A program made the translations under genes and the position numbers. 64,000 bases of DNA, taken from Hirundichthys speculiger. Lineage: Eukaryota > Chordata > Actinopteri > Beloniformes > Exocoetidae. The DNA lies in assembly GCA_018398805.1 (NCBI GenBank), contig JAGFBZ010000934.1:636963-700962 (forward strand), read 5' to 3'. The notes beneath the pieces are model-generated. The model saw only the letters and a program-made list of their open reading frames with translations. It was not told where the DNA came from and ran no database searches. Below, one piece after another: positions 46,736 to 58,989 of this stretch; positions within the stretch are counted from its first letter, which is position 1, and every line of letters starts with the position of its first letter.

Positions 46736-47225
46736 AGTGGGGTGATTTCAGTGGTCACCAATATTGATGATTTGGTTATGTATAGCGAGTCTGGGGAAAG
46801 CACACTGTATATCTGGATCTCTACTTTGAGATATTACATAGGTTCTAGTTATGAGTTCGGCAACGTTTGAATTGAACTGGAATATATTTCCTAAATACAT
46901 ATTATTATGGAGCAAAAACACCAATTTACATACAGCTGTTATCATGATGTTATATAAGTACTGTATTAATCATAACAATAAAACAAAAACTAAATAATTT
47001 AAAAACTATCTAGTATATAAATATGTTTTGGTGATTGTGCCAGAAACATTGAATTCCTTGTGGGATTTAGTAAATTTGCCTGGTGAACCACTGACATATA
47101 TCCAGATGATAATTTATGTCACTATTTATGATAATTTATGTCACTATTTATGATAACTCTCTGTGCATACTCAATTTTTATATATGCATATATAAAAACT
47201 TCTGAAGAATAAGTATTGTTTAAAC
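46736..47225. other. Unassigned AT-rich sequence
   Basis: A short direct repeat of GATAATTTATGTCACTATTT occurs near 47106-47148. Nothing else was recognised. Confidence 0.4.
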
Positions 47226-47403
47226 CACAGGTGTCAAACTGATCCGTTAAAGGGCTGTTGTTTCATTCAATCAACTGAACTGGTTAATGCCTTTAGTGAA
47301 GACAACTAGTTGATTGACTAAAACAAGTCAGCTGTCTTTCTTCATGGTTGGAACAAAAACCTGCAGCCACATGGCCCTTTCACGGATTAGTTTGACACTG
47401 CTG
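47226..47403. mobile_element. Palindromic hAT-type MITE, copy 2 (complete)
   Basis: The 178-bp element has ends CACAGGTGTCAAACT and AGTTTGACACTGCTG. It is flanked by GTTTAAAC on both sides (47218-47225, 47404-47411), an 8-bp and itself palindromic target duplication. Most of the element is self-complementary. Confidence 0.88.
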
Positions 47404-47897
47404 GTTTAAACAAATGAAGATAAAGCAATTAAATGGAATCCTTGTTTTCTTTTGGGCAAAAATAATGTGCTAAGAAAAAAGATTGTTCATGTAAAACAGT
47501 AGAAACTTTACATGCTCTTTATATATGGATTAAATTTGAAATTAAACAATGTATAGAGTTTCACACTTTGTCAGGAAAATGGTCCCCACCGTGGAGTTTC
47601 ACACACTGCAATACCAGTTATGACCTCTAGGCGATACACACTTGACACACTTTGTCATGAAAGTCGACCTCAAGGGGACCAATTTTTTTTTTCGAAAAAA
47701 ATGCACCAGGCGTATCAGCAGGCTGTTTTCCATTGATTCCAATGCTCGTGCCCGTGGGGACCGGGTTTCGGTCCCCACGGGAAAAATTGGACCCCACGGG
47801 GTGACTCAAAAATCAGGCGGTGGACCTCACCAGGTTAGAAAAACAAGAACAACACCCACACACACACACACACACACCACACACACACACACACACA
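47404..47897. other. Repeat-associated sequence with (CA)n
   Basis: It contains a GGTCCCCAC/GTGGGGACC-rich block (47580-47800) and (CA)n at about 47855-47898. It is common-type interspersed sequence in fish, without coding content. Confidence 0.5.
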
Positions 47898-48085
47898 CAG
47901 TGATCCCTTATTTTTCGCGGTTAACTGGGACCCCCCCCACCCAGTGAAAATCAAAATCCGCGAATGGGAGCCAGAGCCCCCCGAGCCTAAATAACGTGTT
48001 TAAAATATGTTTAAAAACCACAAAAAAAGTAGTGAAGCACTGCAGCGAAACAAGACAAACTGTGGTCTTTCTGTTACCTTCACAG
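47898..48085 (-). mobile_element. Truncated pogo/Tigger-like MITE, inverted copy
   Basis: It starts CAGTGATCCCTTATTTTTCG and then follows the reverse complement of the 33595-34061 element through CTAAATAAC and GCAGCGAAACAAGAC blocks. It loses similarity at about 48085; the other end is missing. Confidence 0.8.
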
Positions 48086-49134
48086 CCTCTGGTCTCCAAA
48101 CCGTAGTAAAGAAACTGCTGGTATTGTGCTATTTTTGGCTCGTAATTAGCGGGTAATACGCTAACAAGAACAAAAGAAAAAGTTCGGTTTTCTTTGCATG
48201 GAACGAGCACTTTATTCTGGCACTGCAGAAACTTGTAACATCACACAGGTTGTGTTGTTGGGCTCCTGTCGGTTAACAGAGAACGTAAATTTATACACGC
48301 TGAGCTGCTGTTTATGCTCACTCCACTTTTCATCTAACCCCGTTTTCATTCTGTCGTCCCACAACACACACACACCATTACCCATAAGGCCACAACATTA
48401 CCCATAAGGCTACCTTCTTAAAGGGGCCAGGCTGGCTCACATTCCTTCACTGTGAGAGAGCGCCCACAACATCCTGTGATGTTTCCGTAATTTTTTCTTG
48501 CTTTTTTAAAAAATATTATATATTTGAAAATATATTTATATATTGAAAAATATATACATATATATCATGCCTTTGTACCGTGAAGTAGAAAATATTGCTT
48601 GTTTTATATATTGGACCATTGTTTTAATATATAAAACGGATCAGTCTGAACATATTTTAACAAAACATATTAACATGAAAGACAACATAGGTCCACTTGA
48701 TTGAACTGAACCAAACCTATTGTGCAAAGCTGAGGAAAAAGCTCTCAGCCCAACTGTTTCTGTTGATTCTGTTGAAATTTACTGGATTAATTATAGGCCT
48801 AGTTTTATCGTTTTTTTGCCATTGCTTGCTTTCTGTTCATGTTTGTGATAATCATAGTCATAGATATTTTTATCATTCTACCTGTGGTGATATTGGCACT
48901 GAAGTGGACATTAGCTGGCTCTGCTTGAGCAGCTGCTGGTAGCCCTTTTGAGAGGGATGAGTTCTAATTCTGTATTCATGGAGGTAATTTTAGATGTTTA
49001 CATATAGGCTACTAAATCAATTAGTTGTATTCACTAAATAAAGCCTGTGTAGGAACCCTCCCTACCTGGTGTGCACATAGTATAACAGCTCTGTCAACGG
49101 ACCTTTTTGTCTTTTTTTTTTCCCCCTGCGGAAG
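48086..49134. other. Unassigned sequence, AT-rich tract
   Basis: It includes a TATATA-rich stretch at 48508-48570. No gene was recognised. Confidence 0.4.
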
Positions 49135-49260
49135 TCAAATCTCTGAGTCTGAGATTTCGTCAACCCAGTCTTCATCACTGAAGTCTGAAACCTCTCTTCC
49201 ATCAGACTCCCCCTTGCCAAGGTCTTGCAAAAGTTGCAAAGTCTCCTCCACTGTGTACAT
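49135..49260 (-). pseudogene. Short acidic frame, possibly piggyBac-like N-terminus
   Basis: The 41-codon minus-strand frame reads MYTVEETLQLLQDLGKGESD, then VSDFSDEDWVDEISDSEI and a stop. The pattern of a short helical start followed by an Asp/Glu/Ser acidic stretch resembles the N-terminus of piggyBac-type transposases and PGBD proteins. No catalytic domain or TTAA-flanked ends could be located. Could equally be an exon of something unrelated. Confidence 0.3.
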
Positions 49261-49530
49261 TCTTTCTTTTTTCTTTATCCATATTTGTTTTTTTTTCTTT
49301 TTCTAGCTCGCAAATCCAGTGTGTAAAATGGCAAGATTTCTCCCTCTTCTTCTACTCTCTCGCTTACTCTCTTCAGACCAGGATATACAATGCAAAATTA
49401 GAAGGGAAAATTAGATAAAGTGAAAAAGAAAAAAAAAACATTAACCTGTAAAAGTGAAATGTAACAATTTCCAACGTAGAAATAACTGCAGCTGGAACAC
49501 CTGTGGTGTAAATGACAGTTGGTCTACACG

Positions 49531-51600
49531 GCAAGTTTATTTGTGGAGCACAATTCGTACACAAGGCAATTCAAGTGCTTTACAGATGCATAAAATCACA
49601 AGAAGGCAAATATTCATTCCATAAATCATAAGAGCATAAAAATAATCATTAATAGATTAAATTAAAAATTAATTTAAAAGAAAAATAAATTAAAATAAAA
49701 ATGAAGAGCGTAGATAAAATCCTTTCAGTTGTCATATGCACATCTGAACAGAACTGTTTTCAGCCTTGATTTAAACATTGTCAGAGTTCAGGTCTGTCTC
49801 ACATCTTCTGGAAGATTGTTCCAGATTTTAGGAGCATAAAACTGAAATGCAGCTTCACCTTGTTTAGTCCTGACTCTGGTCACCAGCAGGAGACCACTAC
49901 CTGAGGTTCTCAGAGTCCAGGTTGGTTCATATGGCTCTAACATGTCAGAGATGGACTTTGGGGCCATGAAGAGACTTGTACACAAGTAGAGCTGTTTTAA
50001 AGTCTATTCTCTGAGTGACAGGAAGCCAGAGACCTCAGGACTGGACTGATATGGTCGTATTTCCTGGTTCTGGTCAGGACTCGTGCAGCAGCGTTCTGGA
50101 TGTACTGCAGCTGTCTTACAGCTCATTTAGAGAGGCCGGTGAGCAGGCTGTTACAGTAGTCTAACCTGGTGGAGACAAACACATGGATTAGTCTTTCTAA
50201 ATCTGGTTTAAACACTATTCTTTTGATTCTGGCAATGTTTTTAAGATGGTAAAAAGCTGCTGATGTTATTGCTTTAATGTGGCTGTTGAAGTTCAAGTCT
50301 GAATCCAATATTGGCCTCAAATTTCTGACCTGATTTTTAGGTTTTAGAGAGAGTCTGGAGGTGACTGATAACACTTTCTCTTTGTTTCTGTGCACCACAG
50401 ACAATGATTTCAGTTTTGTCTGAGTTTGACTTGAGAAACTTGTTTTGCATCCATACACTGATGATCTATTCAATGCAGTGACACAATTAATCTACAGGCC
50501 CATGTTCTCCTGCTGTCAATGACACATAGATCTGAGTATCATCTGCATAGTTGTGGTAGGACACATTGTAGCTGCATATTAGCTGGCCTAATGGAAGCAT
50601 ATACAGATTGAACATTAGGGGTCCCAGAATTGAGCCCTCGGGAACCCCACAGGTCATGTTCATGGCCTGAGACACAGTTACCAATGTTAACAAAGTATCT
50701 CCTGTCCCTGAGATAGGACCTGGACCAGTTTAAAGCAGTTTCAGAGATTCCCACCCAGTCCTCTTACCTCTGTAATAAGATCCCATGGTCAACCGTGTCA
50801 AAGGCAGCGCTTAGGTCCAGCAGAACTAAGACTAAGACTTTGCCTGCATCTGTGTTCAGGCGAATCTCTTTTGTCACCTTGATCAGGGCTGTCTCAGTGC
50901 TGTGGTGGGGCCTGAAGCCTGATTGAAAACTATCAAAAACATTATTAGACAGGAGAAAGTCAGTAAGATGTTGATATAGAACTTTTTCTAGGACTTTGCC
51001 AAGGAATGGCAGGTTTGATATGGACCGATGTTTTTCAGTACTGTGGCATCAAGACTGCTCTTCTTTAGATGAGGCTTAATGTCAGCAGTTTTTAAGGCCT
51101 CTGGGAATATTCCAGTTTGAAGTGAGATGTTGGTGAGATTAGTGAGTTGTGGGAAGAAACTGCTCAGCACAGACTTTAGAAACCGAATGGGCAACTCATC
51201 AAGGCAGCACGTTGATGGACTCAGACTGCAGATGATCTCTGACTGTTTTGTCAGCGACAGGTGTGAAGTGTGTCAGCTCTAGGTGTCTAGTTGGCAGCAG
51301 AGTAGTTGTTTGTGTTGTGGAAATTATTGAATTTTTAATACCTTGATCTTTGTCATTAAAGAATATTGCAAACTCATTACACTTTGATGTAGAAATAGTT
51401 CTAAGGTGACAAACCCTCCAGTGAAGCTGGAGGGTTTGTTAATCTGTTTACTGTAGCAAACAGGACACAGGAGTTGTTACTGCAGTTTTTGATTATTTCA
51501 GAAAAATAACTCCCTTGTTCTACGCAATGTTTGGTTGAACACACATAACTTTCTTTGTCTAGAGGATGGCTGTACCGGTCCAAGGAATAAGTGCTCAGAA
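49531..51600 (-). mobile_element. L2-type LINE, decayed
   Basis: Minus-strand frames in order: [16 protein letters not shown] (51000-51190), ALNWSRSYLRDRRYFVNIGN (50690-50750), GVPEGSILGPLMFNLYMLPL then YADDTQIYV (50540-50690), HIKAITSAAFYHLKNIARIK with STRLDYCNSLLTGL (50123-50310), and FYAPKIWNNLPEDVRQ (49790-49860). These are the RT core and C-terminal blocks of the CR1/L2 group. The 3' end at 49531 (GGCAAGTTTATTTG on the plus strand) is L2-like. Frameshifted and inactive. Confidence 0.88.
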
Positions 51601-51841
51601 CTCACGTGTATTTTATTTTGATATGTTCAAGTCGTCATAAAATATATAACACACATACTTAGAAAAAGTCAGAGTAGGAGACCTTGTAGATTTTATTCAA
51701 ACGAAGTTATTCACATAATAAAACCCCTAACTGTCTGTCAGACTGCCTCTGCAGTCTTGCTATTAAAATTACTGTTATGTTAAATCCTGTCTACAGTGAT
51801 ATTTGCAGAAATTGATACATATTTTTTTCTTCTCTCTGCAG

Positions 51842-53059
51842 CCACAATTGATGTCAAGAGAAATATATTTGACCTTTGCACAGATACAAAAGACTGCTAC
51901 CTAGCTGTAATCGAGGTAAATGGTAGTTGTGAATCACTTTACTCGGATAAAGCTGAAAAGCAAGCTGATTGTTCTTTGTTTGTCCACAGAACCAAGACTC
52001 AGTCAACACTGACACTGTGTGCCGACTGTACGAAGTTGGTCGGCAAAGACTTGCAGAGGAAGAAGAGGAAGGATGAGGAGGATCAGGTTCTAATTTTGTT
52101 CTTTTTATTTGGATGATCTTGTATCTCTTTGACTCCACACCAAACTGATAAGTCATCATCTGACTTTTTTTTTTCTCTGTGTTTCAGGAGGATGACGATC
52201 AGGAGGAAGACGATGACGATGACGATTCTGATGAGGATGTTGATACAGATCCTCTAATTGCAGAGCTGGAGAATGAAAATGGTGGAGAAGAAGATGATGA
52301 AGATGAGGATGATGGTAATGATGAATTCTCTCCTTCTGATGAGGAAGTTGCACGTCTCCTCGAAGATGATGCTGACGGAGGGGATGATGACGATGACGAC
52401 GATGATGATGACGATGATGACAATGATGAAGATGACACTGATAATGACGATGCTGATCTGGACGGCGACAATGGTGAATAACATTTGGACTGAAGTTTCA
52501 TCAGTTTCCTGTTCATTTAATTTATCATTGGCCTAGAACTGTATCCTATATGTTCAGTTTTCTTGATTGTTGTTAGCTTTGAGACTCAAAAAGTTGTTGA
52601 GTCCCCTACTTTGAGGACTCTTGACGTTTTTAGTGATATTTATGCAGAAAATTCTAAATAGTTTCAAAAACCTTCAAGTACCATTGTATCTGAGTTTGAG
52701 CAATCTACTCAGAACATTTGATAGTACCTCAAGTACATGATGAAAAAAGTTCATCTTCAGGAAGAAGGAAAATATTTTTCTCTTTTCACCATTTCCTGGT
52801 CCCTTTTGAGGATATGTTCTCTGTGGAATTTTAAAACTGCTTTCTCAGAAGCTGACAGAAAAACATTTGAGATGGAGATGACTGGTGTAATGTGATTTTT
52901 ATTTTTGCTATTTTTGCACTTTGCCTTCTTACCCACTGACATACACAGCACAAAATGTGTATTCCCACATTTCTGAATCTGCATTTGTCTGTCTCACAAA
53001 CAGACAGCTCGGACAACTCTGACCTTGAGGATGACATCATCTTATCCCTGAATGAGTGA
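51842..53059 (+). pseudogene. 3' exons of an unidentified gene with Asp-rich tail, frameshifted
   Basis: Four exons have good splice sites: 51842-51915, 51990-52086, 52188-52473 and 53004-53059 (TGA at 53057-53059). Exon A reads [20 protein letters not shown]. Exon B in the matching frame reads [20 protein letters not shown] and LAEEEEEG, then meets TGA at about 52074. Reading one base shorter there flows into the acidic frame of exon C (DPLIAELENENGG, EFSPSDEEVARLLEDDA and poly-Asp) and the end SSDNSDLEDDIILSLNE. This suggests a 1-nt insertion in the GAGGAAGGATGAGG tract, either a real mutation or a sequence error. I do not recognise the family. The 5' exons are not in view; an L2 copy lies directly upstream. 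Acidic tails like this occur in nuclear histone-binding proteins (inference). Confidence 0.6.
52188..52473 (+). CDS. Acidic Asp/Glu-rich exon of unidentified gene
   Basis: 95 codons plus one base, acceptor GTGTTTCAG, donor GTGAAT. About two thirds of residues are Asp or Glu, from imperfect GATGAC repeats. Two less repetitive islands, DPLIAELENENGG and FSPSDEEVARLLEDDA, argue that it is a true exon and not only a microsatellite. Confidence 0.65.
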
Positions 53060-54260
53060 AGGGGTCATCAACATCCAAGACAGAGAATCCAGACAACATG
53101 TCAAGACTTGTGCCTCATTGACATTTGAGCTGTAGAGGAGGAGGTATAAAAAGATAGTAATATCAGCAGATACTGCAAAAGATAACTTGGATCAATGCCA
53201 GTTTGAAACGGCATGTGTCTTTACACTTTGTGACGAGAGCAAGGTTTGAAGGATCAAGGGAGGAAAACCTAATGCACAGTTTGACGTAGTATTGGACAAA
53301 AATGATTGTATATGTTATAATTTTATTAAACAAAATACTGGCCTGATGATAACTGAAATGGACAGTGTGTGTGTATGTGGTAAAACAAAAGGTTTTAGGA
53401 ATTACCACATTAATGACCCCCCTTTTTTTTTATTTAATATATATTGGTCAAAAAAAGTTTGGTCAAAGATAAGTTTTTAGTCATTATAGGAGAAACTATA
53501 CGTTACAGGATTTTGGGTGTGCGGCCGAATTACAATCCTTTTTCAAGCCTTTGCCTGGCCAGACCATGCTAAAGCATCACCAAAAGGACTGAAGTATTTA
53601 ATTAGGCAGCTAAAGTAATGTACAGACATGTTGCTTTCACAGCCCTGTTCATTTCTTGCTGTGATAACCAAAAGGCCACACATAGCAGCGCTACTGGTGG
53701 ACATCACCTTCTGATTTCATAATGTAAATAGATCGATTTAATCAGCTTGGTGTTCTAACTAGTATGGACACTAACAAAACATACATGCTTACTCAACACA
53801 GATAGAAGAGCCTCTACAAACCCTTGACATTGGGTTATTTTGACTTGAGTCAGAGTAATTTGGGTTCAGTGGATTCTTGTGGGGTTTATGTTGTTGAGAA
53901 CAGTCCAGGTCCCATCATTCATGTCAGAAACTCAGCATTTATCACAGTGACAGTCATCAGAGAACTGATGTGGTAAAATACAATTTTTTTTTTTTACTTG
54001 GAACATTGAAAATATAAAACTAGTAAAATTTATCAAAAATATTTCATGCGTGTTTTACTGACAGATAAAGACCATTCTTATGGTGAGAAAAAAAATGCTT
54101 CACACCTGCACATTTTCTTGCGCAGTGCAAATATGTAATGATTTTTCTTTTTCCTTAAAAGACTTTTGAGTTTCTTTAAAAAAAAAAGTTGTACAGGATC
54201 TATGTATATAAAGTATTTTTTAATATGAATAAAGTCAATAAATTCGTTTTCTGTGCTTCT
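53060..54260 (+). other. Probable 3' UTR of the acidic-tail gene
   Basis: Non-coding, ending with AATAAA near 54228-54233 and a second CAATAAATT just after. No transposon was recognised between the stop and this signal. Confidence 0.45.
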
Positions 54261-54389
54261 TTAATTAAGTGTGAGTACTGTTGTTAACTAAAGTGTCTTA
54301 AACTTATTTGAGTCTTAACAGGACTAACAGCAGGAAAGACAGCGTGACTAAAGGGAACCTTTAGGAACGTGTCTTTAGTTTGATGCAAC

Positions 54390-55725
54390 CTGAATCCTGG
54401 AGAAGTTGGGATGCGTTTTACATTTGAATAAAATGAAAATTAGAAGACTTTCAAAATACATGACCAAATATTTTATTCACAACAGAATGTAGATGACAAC
54501 TGTTTGAACAGAAATGTTACAATTTTATGGGCAAACTGAGCTAATTTCAAATTTGATGCGACCTACAGTGCTCAAAATATTTGGGACAGGGGCATGTTTA
54601 CCATGGTGGAGCATCTCTTCTTTTCAAATCACTTTGATTTGAAAAAGGTATCGAGGTTATGAGTTTCTGGAATTTTGCTGTTGGAATTTTGTCCCATTCT
54701 TGTCTGATGTAGGTTTCCAGCTGCTGAAGAGTTTATGGTCATCTTTGACATATTTTTCATTTAATGATGCTCCAAATGTTCTCTATAGATGAAAGATCTG
54801 GGCTGCAGGGAGGCCAGTTCAGCACCCGGACTCTTCTCAGATGAAACCATGCTGTTGTAGTAGCTGCAGGATGTGGTTTTGCATTTTCCTTGCTGAAATA
54901 CACAAGGCCTTCCCTGAAATCTGTGTTGTCTGGATGGGAGCATATGTTGCTCTAAAACCTTTAAATACTTTTCAGCATTCATAGTTCCTTCCAAAATATG
55001 CAAGCTGCTCGTACCGTATGCACTTACGCACCCCCATACCATCAGAGATGCTGGCTTTGGAACTGAATGCTGATAATAAGCTGGAAAGTCTCCCTCCTCT
55101 TTAGCCCAGAGTACACAGCATCAAGACCAACAACAATGTCAAATTTGGACTCATCTGACCATATTACACTTTCCCACTTTGAAATGGTCTATTTTAAATT
55201 AATCTTGGCCCACAGGATACAACAGCGCTTCTAAACCATGCTCAAATATGGCTTCCTTTTTGCATAGAACTTAAGTTGACATCTGCAGATGACATGGTGG
55301 ATTGTTTATCAACAGTGGTTTCTGGAAGTATTCCTGGGCCCCGTTAGTAATGTCATTGACACAATCATGCTGATGAGTGATGCAGCGTCATCTGAAGGCC
55401 CAACAACCAGAGACATCCAATAAAGGTCTTGGGCCTTGTTATAGACCTGATATCAATTAACGTCATTAGTTGCCAGATGTTCTCCAAGCTGAATCTTTTT
55501 AAAATTCCCTGCTTTTTCAGCCATCTGTTTCCCCCGTGCCAACTATTTTGAGGCCTGTAGCAGGCATCAAATTTGACATGAGTTCATTTAGTGGATAAAA
55601 GTGTACAACATTGATGTTATTTATCTTCTTTTGTGAAAAAATATTGGTTCGTGATTTAAAAGTCTTTTAGTTTTCATTTGATTCACATGTAGAAAACATC
55701 CCAACCTTTTCAGAATTCTGGTTGA
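54390..55725 (-). mobile_element. Tc1/mariner-type transposon, decayed
   Basis: The ends share GAAGTTGGGATGCG (left) and its inverted CATCCCAACCTTTTC (right). The minus strand encodes [19 protein letters not shown], then [18 protein letters not shown] and [10 protein letters not shown] (54761-55042), the catalytic core of a Tc1-family transposase. The frame is broken. It is the same family as 24300-25330. Confidence 0.8.
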
Positions 55726-55834
55726 ACAAATGTATTGTGTACAAGATTGTCTCATATCAAAATGAGTACTTTGAAGCGTTTTACTTATTTTTAGTAGTAA
55801 TATAGGTACACAAACATAGATGTGTATTGACATA

Positions 55835-57425
55835 CAGTTGAAACCAGAAATTTGCATGTGCTATTTAAAAACTTGCATAACCTTTTTTTTTCTCACTGTC
55901 TGACATTAAATGAGGCAAAAAAACCCCCAAAAATTTAGGTCAGTTAGAATTACCAAAATTATTTCTATTTGCTACACGCCAGAATAATAAGAGTGAATGT
56001 TAAAGGGTTTTTTTCATTACTTTTTTTTAAGTTAGAAGTTTACATACAGTAATATTACTCTGCCTTTAAAGAACTTGGGAAAGTCCATATAATGATGTCA
56101 TGGCTTTGGAAAGTTCTGACCACATCTAAGTTAATTGCAGGCACACCTCAAACATTTGTGGACCTCCACAAGTCAGGTTCATCTTCGTTTACAATTTCCA
56201 GATGCCTGAAGGTGTGACATTCATCTGTTCTAATAATTATATGCAAGTATATAATTGCATATATAACATGGGTCAAATGTTTTGTGAATCCTTCCACAAG
56301 TTTCTCACAATAGTTTGCTGGAATTTTGGTCCATTTTTACAGACAGAACTGGTGGGACTGAATCAGGTTTGGAGGCCGCCTTGCTTGCACACGCCTTTTC
56401 AGCTCTGCCCACAGATTTTCTATAGGATTGAGATCGGGGCTTTGTCAGGGCTGCTGCAAAGCACTGATTTTGTTGTCCTTAAGCCACTTTGTATCTAATT
56501 TGGTGGTGAGGGTCATTGTCTATTTGGAAGACCCATTTGCACCCAGGCTTTAACTTCCTGCCTGATGGCTGAGATGTTCAATCAATATTTTCGTCAATAT
56601 TTCTATATAATATTCTTTCCTCATTCTTTCTCCTATTTTATGAAGTGCAGCACTCCCTCCTGCGGTAAAACACTTCCATAACGTGACGCTGCCAACCCCC
56701 GTAGCTTACAGTTGGGATGGTGTTCTCAGGCTTGCAAGCTTCCCCATTTTCCTCCAAATGTAATGATAGTCATTTTGGCCAAACATTTCAATTTTAGTTT
56801 CATCAGACCAAGACATGTCCCCAAAAACTAAGATTTTAGTCTCTGAATGGATTTGCAAACTTCCATCTGTTTTTATGTTGCTTTTGGAATAATGGCTTTA
56901 TCCTCATTGAGTGGCCTTTCAGTCGATGTTGGTACAGAACTCGTTTCACTGTGGATAATGACACTCTCTTACCAGACCCTGCCAGCATCTTTGTAAGATG
57001 TTTTCCTTTTGTTCTGGGGCAGATACACAAAATTTACACCAAAGCATGTTCACCTCTGGGACACTGAACCCATTTTCTTCCTGAGCGGAATGATGGCTGG
57101 ACATGGTGTTTATACTTGCATATAATATAATTATTAATTTACCCAAGGATGAACCAGACATGTGGAGGTCACATAACATCATCATCTGGGCATTACCAAA
57201 CGGTTTAAAGGCAGAGTAAGCTTAATGTATGTAAACTTATGACTTTGAAGAAAGTAATAAAAAAAAAAAAAAGAAAATTCTCACTTTCTATATTTTAGCA
57301 AATAGAAATAATTAATGTAATCCTAACTGACCTAAAACAGGAAAGGTTTAGTCTGATTTAATGGCAGACTGAGAAAAAAAAAGTTGTCTTTTTATACAGT
57401 ATATGCAAACTTCTGGTTTCAACTG
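55835..57425 (-). mobile_element. Complete Tc1-like transposon with decayed transposase
   Basis: The ends CAGTTGAAACCAGAAATTTG and its inverted copy AACTTCTGGTTTCAACTG are flanked by TA (55833-55834, 57426-57427). It is 1591 bp, full length for Tc1-like elements. The minus strand at 56836-57030 reads TKMLAGSGKRVSLSTVKRVL and YQHRLKGHSMRIKPLFQKQH, the paired-type DNA-binding region of the transposase. Downstream frames are broken. Confidence 0.92.
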
Positions 57426-57454
57426 TAAATTATTAGACAGACTATGTCTGAAAT

Positions 57455-58230
57455 GCTCAGGTGTTAAGGACGACAATCTCAGTCTTATCTGAGGGAAGAA
57501 ACAGAAAATTAGCACTTACCCAAGTCTTTATGTCATTAAGACATGTTTGTAGTCCAGATAGTTTACAGGTCTCATCTGGCTTTGTGGATAGGGATACATG
57601 TGTATCATCTGCATAGCAATGAAAGTTGATGCCGTGCTGTCTAATAACAGTATCTAGTGGAAGCATGTGGAGTAAAATGTGGAATCAAGTGGAACACCAT
57701 TACCAACTTTGGCATATGAAGAAAAATCCTTGTTTGCTTGAAAAGATAAATGTGACTTTAACCTGGATGGATGGATGACTGAAAGAACCAATGACCAACA
57801 GACTCTTCAAACAAATAATTTCTGTGCAATTAGTATTTGCAACCATTTTTTTTCACAAACTTTAGAAATTAAAGGGAGTATGAATATAGGTTTTTAATTA
57901 ACTGTCACCACAGTAGAGGTAAAATAGCAGTTTAATAAAACCAACCTACAAGTCTGAGAGAAAAACCTCCTTAAAGAAATTAGGATGGGGTCTAAGAGAC
58001 ATGTTAATGGTTTAGATGAAAACAGAAACCCCTTGACAGCTCTTCAGAAGCAGGAGTGAAAGAGATATTATGAAATATTTCTATCATAGAAAGATTCCTA
58101 TTAGTGAATAAACTCATGAAGTCATCAATACTGAAACTTTTAGCCTTTTTAGTTATGACTTTTAGCCTGGCAATGGCACTTAAAAGAACTCTGGGGTAAT
58201 TCTTACTTACATTCAATTAATGTTGAATAA
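57455..58230 (-). mobile_element. L2-type LINE fragment, internally deleted
   Basis: On the minus strand, NYPRVLLSAIARL and SIDDFMSLFTNRNL (58004-58216) correspond to NPHFLFSTVARL and SEDFMSFFSRK of the plus-strand L2 at 59-61 kb. Then 57457-57666 gives [20 protein letters not shown] and the D-D-T motif of the RT. The stretch between is shortened, so part of the RT is deleted. Confidence 0.78.
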
Positions 58231-58989
58231 TGAACAGTTCTAATTTTGTAAAGAGTCCTTTGCGCATTTGAAGGCTATCTTTCCAGACTGAACAAGATAG
58301 TAGGACATGTGTCCTGTTACTTCCTTTGCTTTCTCTTATTGATCACCAGCTATGGGACTTTTTAAACTGATTTCTTTCTATCAAGCAGGACTTGTTTCAA
58401 AGGAACCACCAGTGAAAGCTCTAAATGTAGCAACAACACTGAAAAAAATAATATACGGCCGCAACAGAATGATGTGGTAATGGTCTTTGTGCTGCATTTT
58501 TTCCATTTACCAGCAGCTGTTTCATCGGAGCAGATTTTTGCAGCTGTGATGGAAACTTGTAATTCAAAAAATATTCATCATCTGGGTTGTATATTTGGCT
58601 TAGAAAATGCCCCATTCTCTAAGTGCTTTATGTATGTTATTGGAACACCGCCCACAATGTTCCACTTGAAGTAAGAGACAGATGGGAGTCAGTCACAGCG
58701 TTGCTGTGATGGAGAGAAATTACACAGCAGAATGCTGCCCTCCCTCCCACACTACATCAAATTCACCGGACACTTAATTTTCACAAAATCACCCTATTTT
58801 CCTACCTTGTCTATAGGACAAGAGCTCAGTGCACTGTATAACCAGGCATAACTTGAATAACAGCAGAGTCACTGTGGAATATATTCCAGGATGAATGTTG
58901 GTTTAAAACACCATCTCTTGAAACGGCATTGTTCCTATTTGTGAAATGTAAAATTAAACCTTCAAAATGAACTAAATTTAATTGTATGT
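58231..58989. other. Unassigned sequence between two opposed L2 copies
   Basis: No gene was recognised. Confidence 0.4.

Noticed and set aside
52199..52516. Poly-Ser frame antisense to the acidic exon
   Set aside because: Artefact of GAT/GAC repeats read from the opposite strand; splice sites support only the plus strand.
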